Positions 49,704-61,301 of a stretch of DNA of 64,000 bases are shown here, piece after piece; the stretch's first letter is position 1; the number at the start of each line of letters is the position of its first letter. Source of the DNA: Lepraria neglecta. Lineage: Eukaryota > Ascomycota > Lecanoromycetes > Lecanorales > Stereocaulaceae. Location of the stretch: contig CM065649.1 in assembly GCA_033220425.1 (NCBI GenBank), positions 1,736,001 to 1,800,000 of the forward strand, given 5' to 3'. Made by a program: the position numbers and the translations under genes. The notes below the pieces were generated by a model. The model was not told the origin of the DNA and ran no database searches. It was given only the letters and a program-made list of their open reading frames with translations.

Positions 49704-50540
49704 CGATCACAGGGAGGCTTCCGAGCCTGATGGTCTTCAACATAAGCGAGCTGGCTCTGATTTACTTCCCCTACAAGCAAAAGCCGCGTGGTCTTCGATA
49801 TTTCGAGAGACGAACGTTGATCCAGACCGTTGTCGACAGGTCTTTATCTCAAAGAGGTATAGTCATGGCTGAGCACAGCCACACCTCATGCACAAACTCT
49901 ATCTTTAGCTGTCGCAAACTTCGAACTTTGAGCTGGATACTGCTATCGATAATATTCAATGATTGCAGTACACATTCAATGTGCTCTTTCGCTCTGTGAT
50001 GCTGATTGTTAAAGGCTTGACGACATTTGCTAGGATATCTCGCAGTGACGTCTAGAGAATAGGTTTCGTTGACCGCACATCCGTCATCGCCAAGTTGTCT
50101 GCCAACATTCCCAAGCGACTTGCCGTCTTCTAGCCCGCAGATCCCGGGTTCGTGCAAGCATTGACCTTGGCTTGGTACAATACCCACATTACACCGTCCA
50201 ATCGGCACTTCACGATTCAGCCATGTGTGGCTCAAACGCTAATGATTCGCTTGCTGCAACGGCCATGATCTTCACTCTGTGATGATGGCATAAGTGTGGC
50301 TGCTCTCCCACCTTTCGACTCCTGTTTTGTATCTTGTATCTTCCCTTACCTCTCCTCCTCTCTTTCTAAAGAACTACTTCCTGTATGTCAAGAGCAGAGA
50401 CTCACTCACACGATCTTCAATTTATACTATTATCTTCACCAATTGTGAAATTTCACTCTTGAATTGGCATCGATCACCTGATATTGCTCGCGGAGCAATC
50501 TCCTTAAACCCCACGTCGTCACCACTTGCAACTTTACATC
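49704..50540. other. Intergenic, no supported gene
   Basis: About 840 bp between CUS2 and the membrane protein gene. A 128-codon minus-strand frame (49849-50235) has no recognisable domain and is not supported. The part before 50541 is pyrimidine-rich, as in fungal promoters and leaders. Confidence 0.5.
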
Positions 50541-52157
50541 ATGCAGCGACAAATCCTACTGTCAGCTGCGATAGCTCTGTCTGGCGTTGCCAAAGTAGCT
50601 GGACAAGCTGCCACCACGACTGCCAATCCTCTGAACAACTTCATTGGAGCTGCCGGCGCTGCTGCCAGTCAGATCAGTTCAGCAAATGCTGCAGCGGCCG
50701 CGAAAACATCCTCCTCCTCATCCTCTACCTCACCTTCAACGACACCAACTCCTCCACCACCAGCTGCTACATCAAAAGCCGCAGCTGCCAGCAGTGGACT
50801 CAGCGAAGGCGCCAAGGTCGGCATCATTGTTGGTGCTATCATTGCTGCACTCCTCATCCTCGCCATCATTGCCGGCATCTGCTGCTGTCTCGTCCGCAGC
50901 CGACGCCGCCGCAAGCGCAGAGCTGCTGCCCCCGTTGAAGGCGAGGGTTCACCCAGGCCATGGAAGTCGCCCATTAACCCAGGCCGCCATTACTCCAACT
51001 ACTCTCCTGCCCAGCGAGGCGAAGTCCCAATGGAGCAACATCCTACGGTCCCCCTCATGGCAGCAGCAGCAACAGACTATAACGAGCGCGCTGACAAGCC
51101 TCCAAGTCTATCTCAGCACCCAGCAATGCGCCAGCCTGAGAATCCCTTCGTTCCTGTCCCACCCAGTCCACGCCGTACCGACCCCAACCACCGCAGTGGC
51201 GTAACTGACGGCCTCATCGCTGGCGCAGGTGCCGGTGCTGGAGCAGCAGCCATCTCACACCACCGTCACCACGACCGGTCTCGCTCTCGTGACAATCTTG
51301 AACCCCAATCCACTGGCCTGCCAACCCACCACAACGATCCCAACCGCCCACCCACTCCCTTCGGCCTAACCGCCTTCGGCACCCCAGCTGGGCAAACAGT
51401 CCACCGCAACCAAACAGCCCATACAGACATAGCCGGCAGCCCACCATACAGCGGCATCGGCCAACCCTACGACGACATGCACGTGCACGTTCTCCAAACC
51501 GACGCACCATCACGCGAGCTCCGTCACTCGCTGAATAAACGCGAACAAGGGACTTTCCCGGCAGCCATGTACGACGACCCCAACCACCCCAAATACCCCA
51601 ACAGTCGCGGCTATACCACACCGCCCGAAGTTCCCTCCCGCTCACCAAACCGCCAACAACGTGCCTTAATGTTCGCAGACAGCTCCTACGACTCCAGCCT
51701 CAGCACAACCACCGACAGCAATTCCAGTGGTGAGCGCTACCAACGCCAACCCGATCCCTACGGCCCCGCGCAGCGTGAGTCCGTCCAGCCATGGCAGCAG
51801 CACCAACAGCGCTTCAGCGATTCAACACGCGCATCAGCTCAAATGACCGCTCCGCCGATTCCATGGGAGGAGTCTGAATATAATCAGAATCGACGACAGA
51901 GCCATAGTCCGAGACGGAGTGGCCAGTACGATCGGAGGAGGAACTCGAGGAGTCCGGCTACTAGTATTAATGGAGCGCCGAGACGATTCAGGTTTGAAGA
52001 TTTGCAGGCTGGGGGTGGGGGTGTACCGCAGCAACAGCAGCAGCAGCAAGAGTATAGTGCTGTGCCTGCCCAGGGACATGCGAGTCATGATAGTTATGAT
52101 GGGTATGGGTATGGGTATGATCAGAGGTGGAGTCAGGGGGTTGGTGAGGCGTTGTAG
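50541..52157 (+). CDS. Single-pass membrane protein with Ser/Thr-rich ectodomain (sensor-like)
   Basis: One exon, 538 residues. A signal peptide covers about residues 1-21 (MQRQILLSAAIALSGVAKVA). A short Ala/Ser/Thr/Pro-rich ectodomain (about 22-90) looks heavily O-glycosylated. A transmembrane helix spans about 92-117 (VGIIVGAIIAALLILAIIAG, then CCCLV), followed by a strongly basic stop-transfer run (RSRRRRKRR). The long cytoplasmic tail is Pro/Ser/Gln-rich with low complexity and a CAG-coded glutamine run near 52030. The layout is that of fungal Mid2/Wsc-like cell-wall sensors and many uncharacterised ascomycete proteins. No enzyme domain is seen, so the role is inferred from topology only. 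The Met at 50541 is chosen over one 15 nt upstream because it opens the signal peptide. Confidence 0.85.
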   Translation: MQRQILLSAAIALSGVAKVAGQAATTTANPLNNFIGAAGAAASQISSANAAAAAKTSSSSSSTSPSTTPTPPPPAATSKAAAASSGLSEGAKVGIIVGAIIAALLILAIIAGICCCLVRSRRRRKRRAAAPVEGEGSPRPWKSPINPGRHYSNYSPAQRGEVPMEQHPTVPLMAAAATDYNERADKPPSLSQHPAMRQPENPFVPVPPSPRRTDPNHRSGVTDGLIAGAGAGAGAAAISHHRHHDRSRSRDNLEPQSTGLPTHHNDPNRPPTPFGLTAFGTPAGQTVHRNQTAHTDIAGSPPYSGIGQPYDDMHVHVLQTDAPSRELRHSLNKREQGTFPAAMYDDPNHPKYPNSRGYTTPPEVPSRSPNRQQRALMFADSSYDSSLSTTTDSNSSGERYQRQPDPYGPAQRESVQPWQQHQQRFSDSTRASAQMTAPPIPWEESEYNQNRRQSHSPRRSGQYDRRRNSRSPATSINGAPRRFRFEDLQAGGGGVPQQQQQQQEYSAVPAQGHASHDSYDGYGYGYDQRWSQGVGEAL

Positions 52158-52534
52158 GCCCGCCCTGGGGATGAATGATGATGGAACTTCAGCGGACATG
52201 AATTTTCTTTTGTCGGTCTTGAGGTATGGATGAGGCTATTTATAAGCGAGAGGCGCTGTTGATGATTTAGACAGATTGTTAGATACCCAATAATGCAAAG
52301 CAATCCATTAGTTACTTGCTACCTCTCTGTCAGAACCCTCTGTCTAGTGTGTTTACACCATAGCAACGATGAATTTGGTGATGCCAGGCTTCAAACTCGC
52401 TTTTCACTTTCACAAATTCGACATATAGTCCTTCCACTAAGCTCCTCGACTCTTTACTCCTCCCCGCTATATTTTCGAATAGCTGGAGGAATTCCATGGC
52501 TTTAGGCGTTGGCATAGCGCTGCAGCTGATTACA

Positions 52535-53135
52535 TCAAGCGCTCTGTTTTGTCGATCGAGCTATAAAATATTCAAGTGTTTGTCTGACTGTGAGGTAGTC
52601 CGGATCATGTTCACTGTAAAACTGGTACATTCCAGCATGGTCTCTATGCAAAAACACTGCTTCGTCTCCGTGTGCCTGATCAATATCAACAACCTAATTT
52701 GGGCATGAAGTCAGCGTCCTGCCAGGCTTGAAAAATGCCGGTAGGTCTTACTCTTTTGCCGAGTGGCTTTGAAATGCCAGCTTCATAAAAGCTAACTCTG
52801 CCTGGCCTGCTTTGGAGGGACTTCCATGATGTAGTGATGTTCTCGAGATCTATTGAATTAGCGCTCAGGGCGGCGAAAAGCTCACTCTTGGTCCTTCCTT
52901 CCAACAGGTGCGCACCTGAGCTTTCGAGGCACGAATCGAGTAGCCTTTGAAGGTATCTATACTTTTGACCGTGAATGTCTGGTCCTTCGCTGTCCGGGGA
53001 TCGAAGAAGAACATGCCTATAGTGCTTTCATATATATTCTTGTATCGCGAGTCTTTCTTTGCCACCCTCAAAGCCTGTTTGCCAACGAAGCCTCCAAGAC
53101 TATGGGCAACAAAATGATTCGTCTTTCGTTTCTGT
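52535..53135 (-). pseudogene. Fragment of a SERAC1-like alpha/beta hydrolase gene
   Basis: The minus strand reads TNHFVAHSLGGFVGKQALR, with the nucleophile serine in AHSLGG, then IYESTIGMFFFDPRTAKDQT, where the family usually has FFGTPHRGSD, then a helical part (SELFAALSANSIDLENI) and, after a 58-nt intron (52694-52751), VVDIDQAHGDEAVFLHRDHA and a short C-terminus ending at 52535. Such hydrolase domains stand at the N-terminus of many fungal NLRs or alone. No matching N-terminal half with the oxyanion region (DIVFVHGLGG in the family) was found upstream to 53950, so it looks truncated or decayed. The rest of 53136-54022 shows no supported gene. Confidence 0.6.
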
Positions 53136-54022
53136 CACCCCTGACATGCTTAAGGTAGATAAGTAGCTTTTGACCGGATCCATCATTCTTGTAAACACTA
53201 GGAAAGCGAGGTGCGAGGTGGATCGGACGTGGCCTTGGTTGAAGAGGGAAGGCAATGCCTAACTTGGAACATCATGGTGGGTAAGACAGGACTAGACAAT
53301 CAATGTAGCATGAGACGATGCTCATGGACTTCAGTAGTGGTTACGAGGACGAAGCGGAAACAACTACAAGGCACGGCTCGTGGGTAATTTCGAGGGTACA
53401 GCGAGAGATAGCGATGGAAACAACCCCAACGCTCGACGAGGCTGAAGATGCCCTTCCCCACCATGGTAGTCTTCTTGAGCGCTAGACGCCATATCTCAGT
53501 CTATGCAGACTTCAAACACCTTGTCAAAGCAGTCAGTATAATTCGGAGAGTCGATGTAGGTTTATCTGCTAAGGAGTCGAATAAAATGGCTGTGGAGTAA
53601 AGCTGTCTTTGCCTGCAAAATCTTTCTTGTGAGACTTTTTAGGGCTAGGGCTGGAAAGTTTTGGCGATGCCAAGAACTGGCGACGACATCAACGACATGC
53701 AGAACGCGTCCTGAAGTCCCTTTTTGCGTATCTTTTAAAGCAGAAAGGCTCTCGTTCGCCATCTGACTTGCAAACACAAAACCTTTAAGCCAAGCCAATG
53801 CACAGCCCAGCTTGGCGAAAGGCCGCGTCCACGTACTCGTGCTTTTGCCATTCGGCAAAACGGCAGCATGCTCTGGACTTCAGCGGTTTTTTTTGCTTGA
53901 TTGCACTCATAGGCGGGCACCTCTTATATTCTGATATTTTTCTTGTTTAAGAAGACTCTTTAGTCTCTGGCCTATTACCTCTGCCTGAGAGAGCTTTCTC
54001 CTTGACTCCAGGTTCCTCAACG

Positions 54023-55552
54023 ATGTCGATGTTTTCCTTCTCCGCAGCAGCTGTGCTGCTTTCTTCCGTCATCGTTCCGGTCGTAGGGCAGTCTTCATCA
54101 AGTTGCTCAACCACTCTGACGCCTACAAATTCGATTAAGCCGTCCCTTGCACCTGGATACCGAGCAGCGCTGGTTGCCACGGGGCTCACAGACCCTCGCT
54201 CGATTGAATTCGACAGTTCGGGGAACCTGCTGGTGGTCCAGGCCGGTGCCGGGGTTGAGAGCCTTCAGCTTCAAGACAATGGCGGAACATGCGTTACGGT
54301 TAAGTCGAAGAAGACTGTGGTACAGGCCAGCAGCGTTAGTTCATTTATTCAACTCTACTTGGAAACGCGAATACTGATGTTGGACGGTGTAGCTTAATCA
54401 TGGACTAGCTCTGTCGCAAGATGGCAAGACCCTCTACGCCTCCTCAGCCGAAGCAGCATACTCGTGGGATTACGATCCGGCGACATCTACTGCCAGCAAG
54501 ACCAATACCACCCTTGTGTCGAACATGAAAACGGATGACCACACCACGCGAACCCTTCTCATGTCACAGAAGGTCAATGGCACGCTATTGATTAGCAGAG
54601 GCAGTACCTCCAATATTGATCCCGAAGCGGAGACGCTTTCGTCTGGACACAGCCAGATTCGGGCTTTCAACCTTCTGAATATCACATCCGATGGCTACGA
54701 CTTTGACACAGATGGGCTCAGGCTAGGTTGGGGACTACGCAACTCTGTTGGCGTTGCAGAGCATCCAACTACGGGTGGCATCTACTCGGTCGAGAACTCT
54801 GTGGACCAAGCTACTCGCGATGGCCAGGATGTCCACGAAGATAACCCTGGCGAGGAGATGAACTTTCATGGGTACTTGAACGGGACAGAATATGCCCCCC
54901 AAGGTAGCAACTACGGATATCCATACTGTTTTGCGGCTTGGGCTCCCAGCGATCTACCCATGAACAGCAATCTCACGATCGGGAGCCAATTCGCTATTGG
55001 AAACCAGAACAATACCATTAATGATACCTATTGTGCGGAGCAAACACCACCAAGATTGACATTCCAGGCACACATGGCTCCTTTGGACATCGTGTTCAAC
55101 AACAGCGGCAATGATGGCTGGGTTACCTTCCACGGCAGCTGGTATGTGTTCGTCCGCCTTCTCTGCTTCAACAACTAACATAGCGTAGGGACCGCACCGA
55201 TCCCTCCGGCTACAAAGTTTCCACCATCCAATTCGCCGACGGCGAGCCCGTGGCCCCTGCCAATAGCAATACTTCCTATACTGACATCTTTGCAAACGCC
55301 AATAATGGTGTTTGCCCGAATAACTGCTTCAGGCCCGTAAGCATGGCTTTTGATAGCCAGGGCAGGATGTTCGTGAGCTCAGATGCTAGTGGAGAGATCT
55401 ACGTTGTTGTAAGAGACGAGGCGAGCAATGGTACAGTTGCTGGCAACAGCTCTTCTGGCTCTTCTGGTGGCAAGACCTCCGGAGCTGATAGGCTCGGCAG
55501 CAGTGTCGGTGCGCTAGTCTTTGCAGCGCTTGCGATTTGCATGATGACTTGA
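54023..55552 (+). CDS. Secreted, GPI-anchored glucose/sorbosone dehydrogenase-like protein
   Basis: Beta-propeller protein of the sorbosone/soluble PQQ dehydrogenase type. Exons: 54023-54334, 54393-55141, 55189-55552; 474 residues. A signal peptide covers about 1-22 (MSMFSFSAAAVLLSSVIVPV). Family blocks include DPRSIEFDSSGNLLVVQAGA, LNHGLALSQDGKTLYASS, GLRNSVGVAEHPTTGGIYSV, EEMNFHGYL, YGYPYCFAAW and FRPVSMAFDSQGRMFVSS. The end has a Ser/Gly-rich stretch followed by a hydrophobic tail (SVGALVFAALAICMMT), the usual GPI-anchor signal. It should act at the cell surface as a sugar oxidoreductase; substrate and cofactor are inferred from family only. Introns are 58 and 47 nt. Confidence 0.88.
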
Positions 55553-56492
55553 CGTTTAAGCCTCGCAATCGAATCTATGATTGTATGTGTGTATGAACTT
55601 ATGCTATCTGAGCATTTTGATCTATTCAACTATTTACGCTACACTCCACAATGCCTTCTGCTTCAGCATCATTTGCCGTCCTGGAGAGAAGAGAATTGTG
55701 CTATCAAGCTACACCTCAACGCCTTGAGACGCCGAGTCAGGCCACTCCGACCAATTTAGAGATGACGATTCATTCTGCACACAAGGACCTCCTTGGCATT
55801 TCGAACCACTCAACCAATTCTAGTCAAGTCTTTATAGAAATTCTTTTACCACTGGATGTTCACTGCAGGGAATACAAAAGTTTCGTCGCGATCCGGTTAG
55901 CGACCAGCCTTCACTTCATCGGCATGTGCATGGAGGTAGGTTTTGATGTTATGCCTGGATGATGACCCAGTCCAAAAATTCCTGAGCCGAAGCGTTGACA
56001 CTCAGTCTACTCAAGATATTTCCTTACTGGTTACCATTTCTACATTGCACAATATCTGTGATCATATGCAGCGTTGCTTCTAAGTTTTGAGATGAGCTTG
56101 GTGGTTGGTTGAAATTCACATAGTGGTGTGCGCTCACTTTCATTCCCTCATCGTCAGGGGTTGTTTCAGACCGCCCATTGTCAAAATCTCAATTGGCTTC
56201 CCAACCTCCTCAATTTTCTTACGATCACCCAATTCTCCATCGCTCCTCATTGCTCCTCTTCGTTCTTCTTACTGCATATCGCATCAATCCCACCTTCCGC
56301 CCAACGTTGCTGTCTACTTGGCCAAGGGCACCCACCATAAGACTTCAGCGGCCGGATCGCTATTCTCATCCACCCAACGCTACATTCTATTGGCTTCCTA
56401 CCACAAGGCATTCGACTTCGCTATTTCTCTACCAATACCGTACGCATTGATCGTACCCTTCGAATCGCTTCTCCGTCTCTTAGACCTTCGCA
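55553..56492. other. Intergenic, promoter of the F-box gene
   Basis: About 940 bp. A long open frame at 56105-56800 overlaps the F-box gene in another frame and shows no domain; it is taken as chance. No repeats or RNA genes seen. Confidence 0.5.
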
Positions 56493-58304
56493 ATGGCATT
56501 CAATCTTCTTGCTATCGAGGCAGGTTCACCTTCTCACCGATGACTCTCCACTGTAAGGACTACAACATGACACTGACATCTCATACTAGATCAACGAACA
56601 CATCTCATCATATTTGCCTACGGACCGGGATGTGTGTAACTTCCGACTTGCATGCAAAACAACCAACGCAGCCGTCTCCTCACATCGATGCGGTGTCTGG
56701 CGCGCACTCTTTGCTCGCCGATATGACATGTTGCCAGGAAAGGCCGGGCTTGAACTCAAGATGCTCTATCAGATTCGGGCTAGATTCCTCTACAAGTTGA
56801 CCCCATATTCCACATGGGTCAAGAGTCCAAGGAGATTAGGTGCATGGAGCACTTGAGAAATTTGGTAGTCGGTAAGTTATACAGCTTCTCGCATTCCGAA
56901 GATACTTACGCTGACCCACCACGGAATCGTATGCAGACAAGTCTATCGGCTGCAAGGCCAAGGAGCCATCCAAGAACATTCGCGAACTCCGTCGCTTCAT
57001 GCTGAGAACAAATTTCCTCGACAAAATTCTCTCACGATTCTACGACGGCCCAAATATCAATCCCTTACTACACACTCTGCAACTCGTCTTCACGCACTGG
57101 CACCTCGACCACTTACTGCGAAACCCAACGTATGGATTTTCTCACTCCCAACACGTAGTGTATGCACACCCGACCAATTCTCCCATGTTTCTCGACAGAG
57201 ATCGCTTCAGGGTCAACATCGACTTCTTCCTCCACACGGCGAACTTCTTCAAGTATCACATGACGAGTGAGGGTGAGCAAACACTGTATCCTCTTATGCG
57301 TCAGCTTGAAAAGGATCAGAAACCGAGAGCTTGGGAGGGGCCGATTAAGCAAGCTCGAAGCGTCCCGCTTGTCAAGAAGCTTGGGTCACACTGGAAGGGT
57401 AGCTATGGTGAGTCGTCTTGAGTTTACTCCCTTGCAGGAACCGCAGGCAGCCAGCTAGCTAGGAACTTCATTGCAGATATCACTTACTGACAACTTGATA
57501 GCGTACCTTGATCCAGAAGACATGCCCCATATCCGCGAGATGCCATACACAGACCACTGTCTCTTCACCGACAACATCGACTTCCAGGACGGTTTCCAAA
57601 CTCTCGACCTCGATTTCTCCCGCTCAGCCAGCATCGCACCCTGGCCCCGTGCCTTTGACAGCCATCTTGACGCCCTCCCCAGCAACGCTCTCTGCCGCAC
57701 GTTGCATTCCCTCTCTAAGTGCAAGAAGCGACATATCCAAGGCGCCCATCGCACTCACCATCCACTTGTCGACGCAACGCTCGACACGGGCCTTGAGACA
57801 CCACCTTCGTCCCCGGGCCACATAGTGCAGCAAACCCTCACAATGCCTCATCGCATCCTTCCGACCTCAGCTGAGGACATGCTTCCCTCACCAACCTCGC
57901 CGCCACCAGTGCTGACGCCCAAGAAAGGTGTCAACTACCTCCAATTCGCTGGCTCCGGCAACGACGCAGAGCGTTTCCAATGCTCCGGCATCGTGCATCC
58001 GCTACCGCCTCAGCATGGCATCCCAGGCTGGCAGCGCGTGACAATCATGAAATTCTTCGATCCCATCTCATCTTCATCTGCTGGTGGGATGGGTGGTTCC
58101 ACCACGCCTCTGGCAAGCGATGACGGTTTTGAACTTGATGATGACGTGAACATCAATAATGGGTGCTGGGCCTACGAGGGTGTGGTCTTGCCTGGGGGAA
58201 TGATTATGTTGGGGCGGTGGTGGAGCCCGATGGATGATATGGAGGAGAGGCATTGTATGGGGCCTTTTATCTTTTGGAACGTCGCCGGAGAGGAGGGCCA
58301 ATGA
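56493..58304 (+). CDS. F-box protein, substrate unknown (apparent one-base frameshift)
   Basis: Likely substrate adaptor of an SCF ubiquitin ligase. Exons as read: 56493-56519, 56590-56871, 56937-57407, 57502-58304; about 527 residues. The F-box is built across the first junction: MAFNLLAIE joined to INEHISSYLPTDRDVCNFRL. That first intron (56520-56589) must use a GC donor (GAG then GCAGGT), with a normal AG acceptor. Within exon 2 the frame slips by one base near the C4 run at 56801-56804: upstream reads RARFLYKLTP, and downstream resumes as GQESKEIRCMEHLRNLVV. The C-terminal half has no named domain but has conserved-looking blocks (VLPGGMIMLGRWWSPMDD; HCMGPFIFWNV) of the kind seen in fungal F-box proteins. 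A real pseudogene is possible, but the rest is clean. Confidence 0.8.
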
Positions 58305-59058
58305 GAAAAGTTTCACACCAACCTCGACGGAATTCGAGACCACCACCTCGACAATGATACGCCCATGTTCTGCAACGATTTTGATCGCTATACCTATTTT
58401 TTCTCTATTCTAATCCTGACGATGCAACGATCTTTTGGATCACGACACTCCTTTTCGACTTACTTCTCGCCTTAGACAGCGATCACGACACTCATTTGGA
58501 TCTACGACGATCATTACAGTCATTTCTGGATTTACAAAAACAATTTCATGATACTCATACTGTGGAGAAGGAGCTCACGGGTCCTTCCACTCGCCGCCTC
58601 GAATGGGTCCTTTCACAGCCTTTTTGCAGGCTACCTGAAGGACTCTGAGAGCATCGGCGGGAAGCTTCGCTCTTCTTCACTCGACTTCAAAGGGGGAGGA
58701 GGATGGCATCATAGGTTGATATAGGGGATAATACCTTTGACCCGGATCCTTGGTAGCTCGCTTTCTAAGGCGTAGTTCAGCGAAAGAGAAGCCAAGCTTC
58801 ATAAGATGTAATGCATCTGGGTACTAGCTAGATAGTGTTCGCACTCCGAACGAGCTTTCGCCATGCAAATCCACCTGGCGTGTATTTAGATCTTCTCACA
58901 ATTTCCGATCTTAGCTCAAGCGCGCGATGATAGACAACTCGATTTCAGTTAATGAAAAATGCTTTCCATTTACAGCCCTTACCTATCTAAACACTACTGT
59001 AGTTGCTACTTAAGAAGACAGCCCTAGAAGAATCATCTCGCTCAAAACGTACCGTCTT
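58305..59058. other. Convergent 3' intergenic region, F-box gene/SEC13
   Basis: About 750 bp between two convergent genes. The first part has a repeated 'gatcacgacactc...ttttggat' pattern (58380-58560) with three loose copies. No supported gene. Confidence 0.45.
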
Positions 59059-60253
59059 CTATTCCTCAATCGTCTTCACACAATCCCACTCCCCCTTCAG
59101 ATTCTCCTTCCATAAAGTGACCTTATTGTCTCCCCCAGACACAGCAAGCACGTTCCCGCTCAGACTCCAACTCACTCGCCATATCACAGCATCGAAGTCT
59201 AACGTAAGGCTCTTCCAATCATTAGGTCGTGAAGGGTCGGATGTCCATATTCGCACCATCTTGTCTTGCGAGGCGGAAGCGATGTAGGATTTTTGGAGGA
59301 TGGTGGGCGCCCAGGCTACGTCGCGGACCCAATCGGTATGGCCTTTTAGCTCCACGGTTGGGGAGTAGGTGCGTTCTGTTGGGCTAGACAATCACAAATA
59401 TCAGCATCCCCACAGACCAACAGAGGAGAGAAAGGCAGCCGTTGACATACTTATAATCCCAAATCTTAACCAAATTATCACTCCCCCCGTAACAAACCTC
59501 CTCACCCCCCCAGGTGCCGGCTTCGAACTAACCAAACTCCCCGGCACAACGGCCGGCGCCCAACTAACAGCGTTGACGCCCGCTCCATGCGCAGGAAATA
59601 ACTGATGCGTCCAATTCCCTTCTTGGAACTCTAGTACTGATACTTGACCGTCTGAGGACGCGCAGGCGAGCAGGCAGCCGGATTCGTGCGGTGACCAGGA
59701 GACGATGTTTACGGAGGCGGTGTGCAGAGAGAAGGAGGCGACGATTGTCCAGTGCGATGTGCCGGCTGAGGGGGGGATTCGCGCCAGATTTTTACGGAGC
59801 CGTCATAGGAGGAGGAGGCGAGGATTGCGCCGTACTTGGGATGTGCCTGGAAGAATGCGTGTTAGAAGGAGTGTCTGAGAGGAAGGTGTAAGGGGAAGAG
59901 AGGCGGACCCATGAAACGCACCAGACTGCGCCTTCGTGCCTGGAGCAAAGGTCAGTACATGACACGTGCCTCGTTGGGGGGGAAGATGTTTGAACCTACC
60001 CTCGCAGTGTCTCGGTCAGCTTGTGCGATTCGCCCTCGACCTCAAAGATTTTGATCGTCTTGTCCGAAGAGCATGTCGCGAGGCGGCGGCCATAGTAGTC
60101 GAGCACTGCGTCATGCTGAGCACATGTTAGCTAGCTGCAGCTTCGAGGAGCTTCGAGGTATTTACAATCATGTCATCATGAGTCGAATTGGTGATGACTT
60201 GCGCCTATACCCGTCAGTGAAGTGAATAGAGGGTGGCCATTACGACTGACCAT
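59059..60253 (-). CDS. SEC13: Sec13, COPII coat and nuclear pore WD40 protein
   Basis: Six-bladed WD40 protein of the COPII outer coat and the Nup84 complex. Exons in coding order: 60251-60253, 60166-60204, 60000-60115, 59909-59939, 59451-59846, 59059-59383; about 303 residues once frame is kept. The product starts [33 protein letters not shown]; the first exon is only the ATG. Later blocks are [45 protein letters not shown] and [20 protein letters not shown], with [19 protein letters not shown] at the end. Exon 59451-59846 breaks frame twice, each time at a homopolymer: the G7 run at 59770-59776 and the C6 run at 59483-59488, each one base short. As Sec13 is essential, sequence error is the best explanation. 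Confidence 0.93.
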
Positions 60254-60887
60254 CTTGAGTCCCCTCCTGTGGTTGTTGGTTCCGAGAGGAATAAATGACA
60301 ACAGCGCATAAATGTTTCCCTCAACAGGTGCGATCTCGAGTCTTGGCATCGACTTTCTGCGGTCTATCAAATATTGATCTACATTTTAGGGGCGAGTTCC
60401 AGGTAGCTTCCAGGCTGCCTGGCCTAAACCCCCAAATTTTTTAATAAATTCGAGTCGTGATGTTTAGATGCGCGACCATAAAAATTTAATTAAATTCAAT
60501 GTTCTGATTAAGATATTCTTGATTTGCCTAAAAGTAATATTTCGAGGTTGAAACTTAGTCAATAGAATTTAATTTGTATGAAGATATAACGAAAACGAAT
60601 GCCAAGCCGCAATACATTTCCGATGTTACGATATCGGGACTCAAGGATCCATGCCACAGAAATGGACAGTGATGCTGCGGAAACATTTGGTATGCATTTT
60701 GCAGCTACTTCCACAGCTATCTTGGGCGAGATAGGCACAATGACTCTATTTATGACGTTGGTATACCCAATTACAGAGCTTAGTCCTGTAAAGACTGATG
60801 TTTTGATGATGACCAAATGCCGATTCGTGGATTGAATGTATCGGGGAAAAGATAGCCCGTCTTTTCGGAGAAGAGACAGAGAGAACC

Positions 60888-61301
60888 TTGGGTGAGAATG
60901 ACTTTAAGGAATTGCAGCACTTCTTGAGCAAGTCCCCAGAAAGGCAGGATTCAGGAACCCTCCACGACACAATTCTCGCGAAACTTCAAATATTCTTTGC
61001 TGCCGAGATTCTAGAATCTGGTGAACCAATGAACAGATTGGGGGCTCCTTCTGGACCTGAAAATGCCAAAATGGGCCTCGTCATGCACTGCCAGTCAAAA
61101 GAAGGCGAAGTCGGAGAATTCTGGGATATGGAAAGCAGGATTCAGACACTGGCCGAGAAAGGTCTAAGCAATGACTGCGTCTTTGGTTTTGATTGGCATT
61201 GGCGAGGAGAAACTTCTGCCCGTGGAAGAGGCCCTTGTCCAGCGACGCAGTGGACCAAGAACCAACGCGACCTGCATAACGCATTGTCTCGCGATGTTTG
61301 A
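60888..61301 (+). CDS. Hypothetical protein or upstream exon, unidentified
   Basis: An open frame of 137 codons (MGENDFKELQHFLSKSPER) overlaps the start of the next open frame in a different frame. It could be the 5' exon or a frame-shifted part of the same gene. I recognise no domain. A further open stretch at 60599-60835 lies upstream. The region just before (60390-60560) is very AT-rich. Confidence 0.3.
   Translation: MGENDFKELQHFLSKSPERQDSGTLHDTILAKLQIFFAAEILESGEPMNRLGAPSGPENAKMGLVMHCQSKEGEVGEFWDMESRIQTLAEKGLSNDCVFGFDWHWRGETSARGRGPCPATQWTKNQRDLHNALSRDV

Noticed and set aside
50120-50170. Possible tRNA-like 'gggttcgtgcaa' segment
   Set aside because: No cloverleaf could be drawn around it; no tRNA genes were found in the window.
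56105-56800. 231-codon open frame on the plus strand
   Set aside because: It overlaps the F-box gene in another frame, has no domain, and the F-box reading is clearly favoured.
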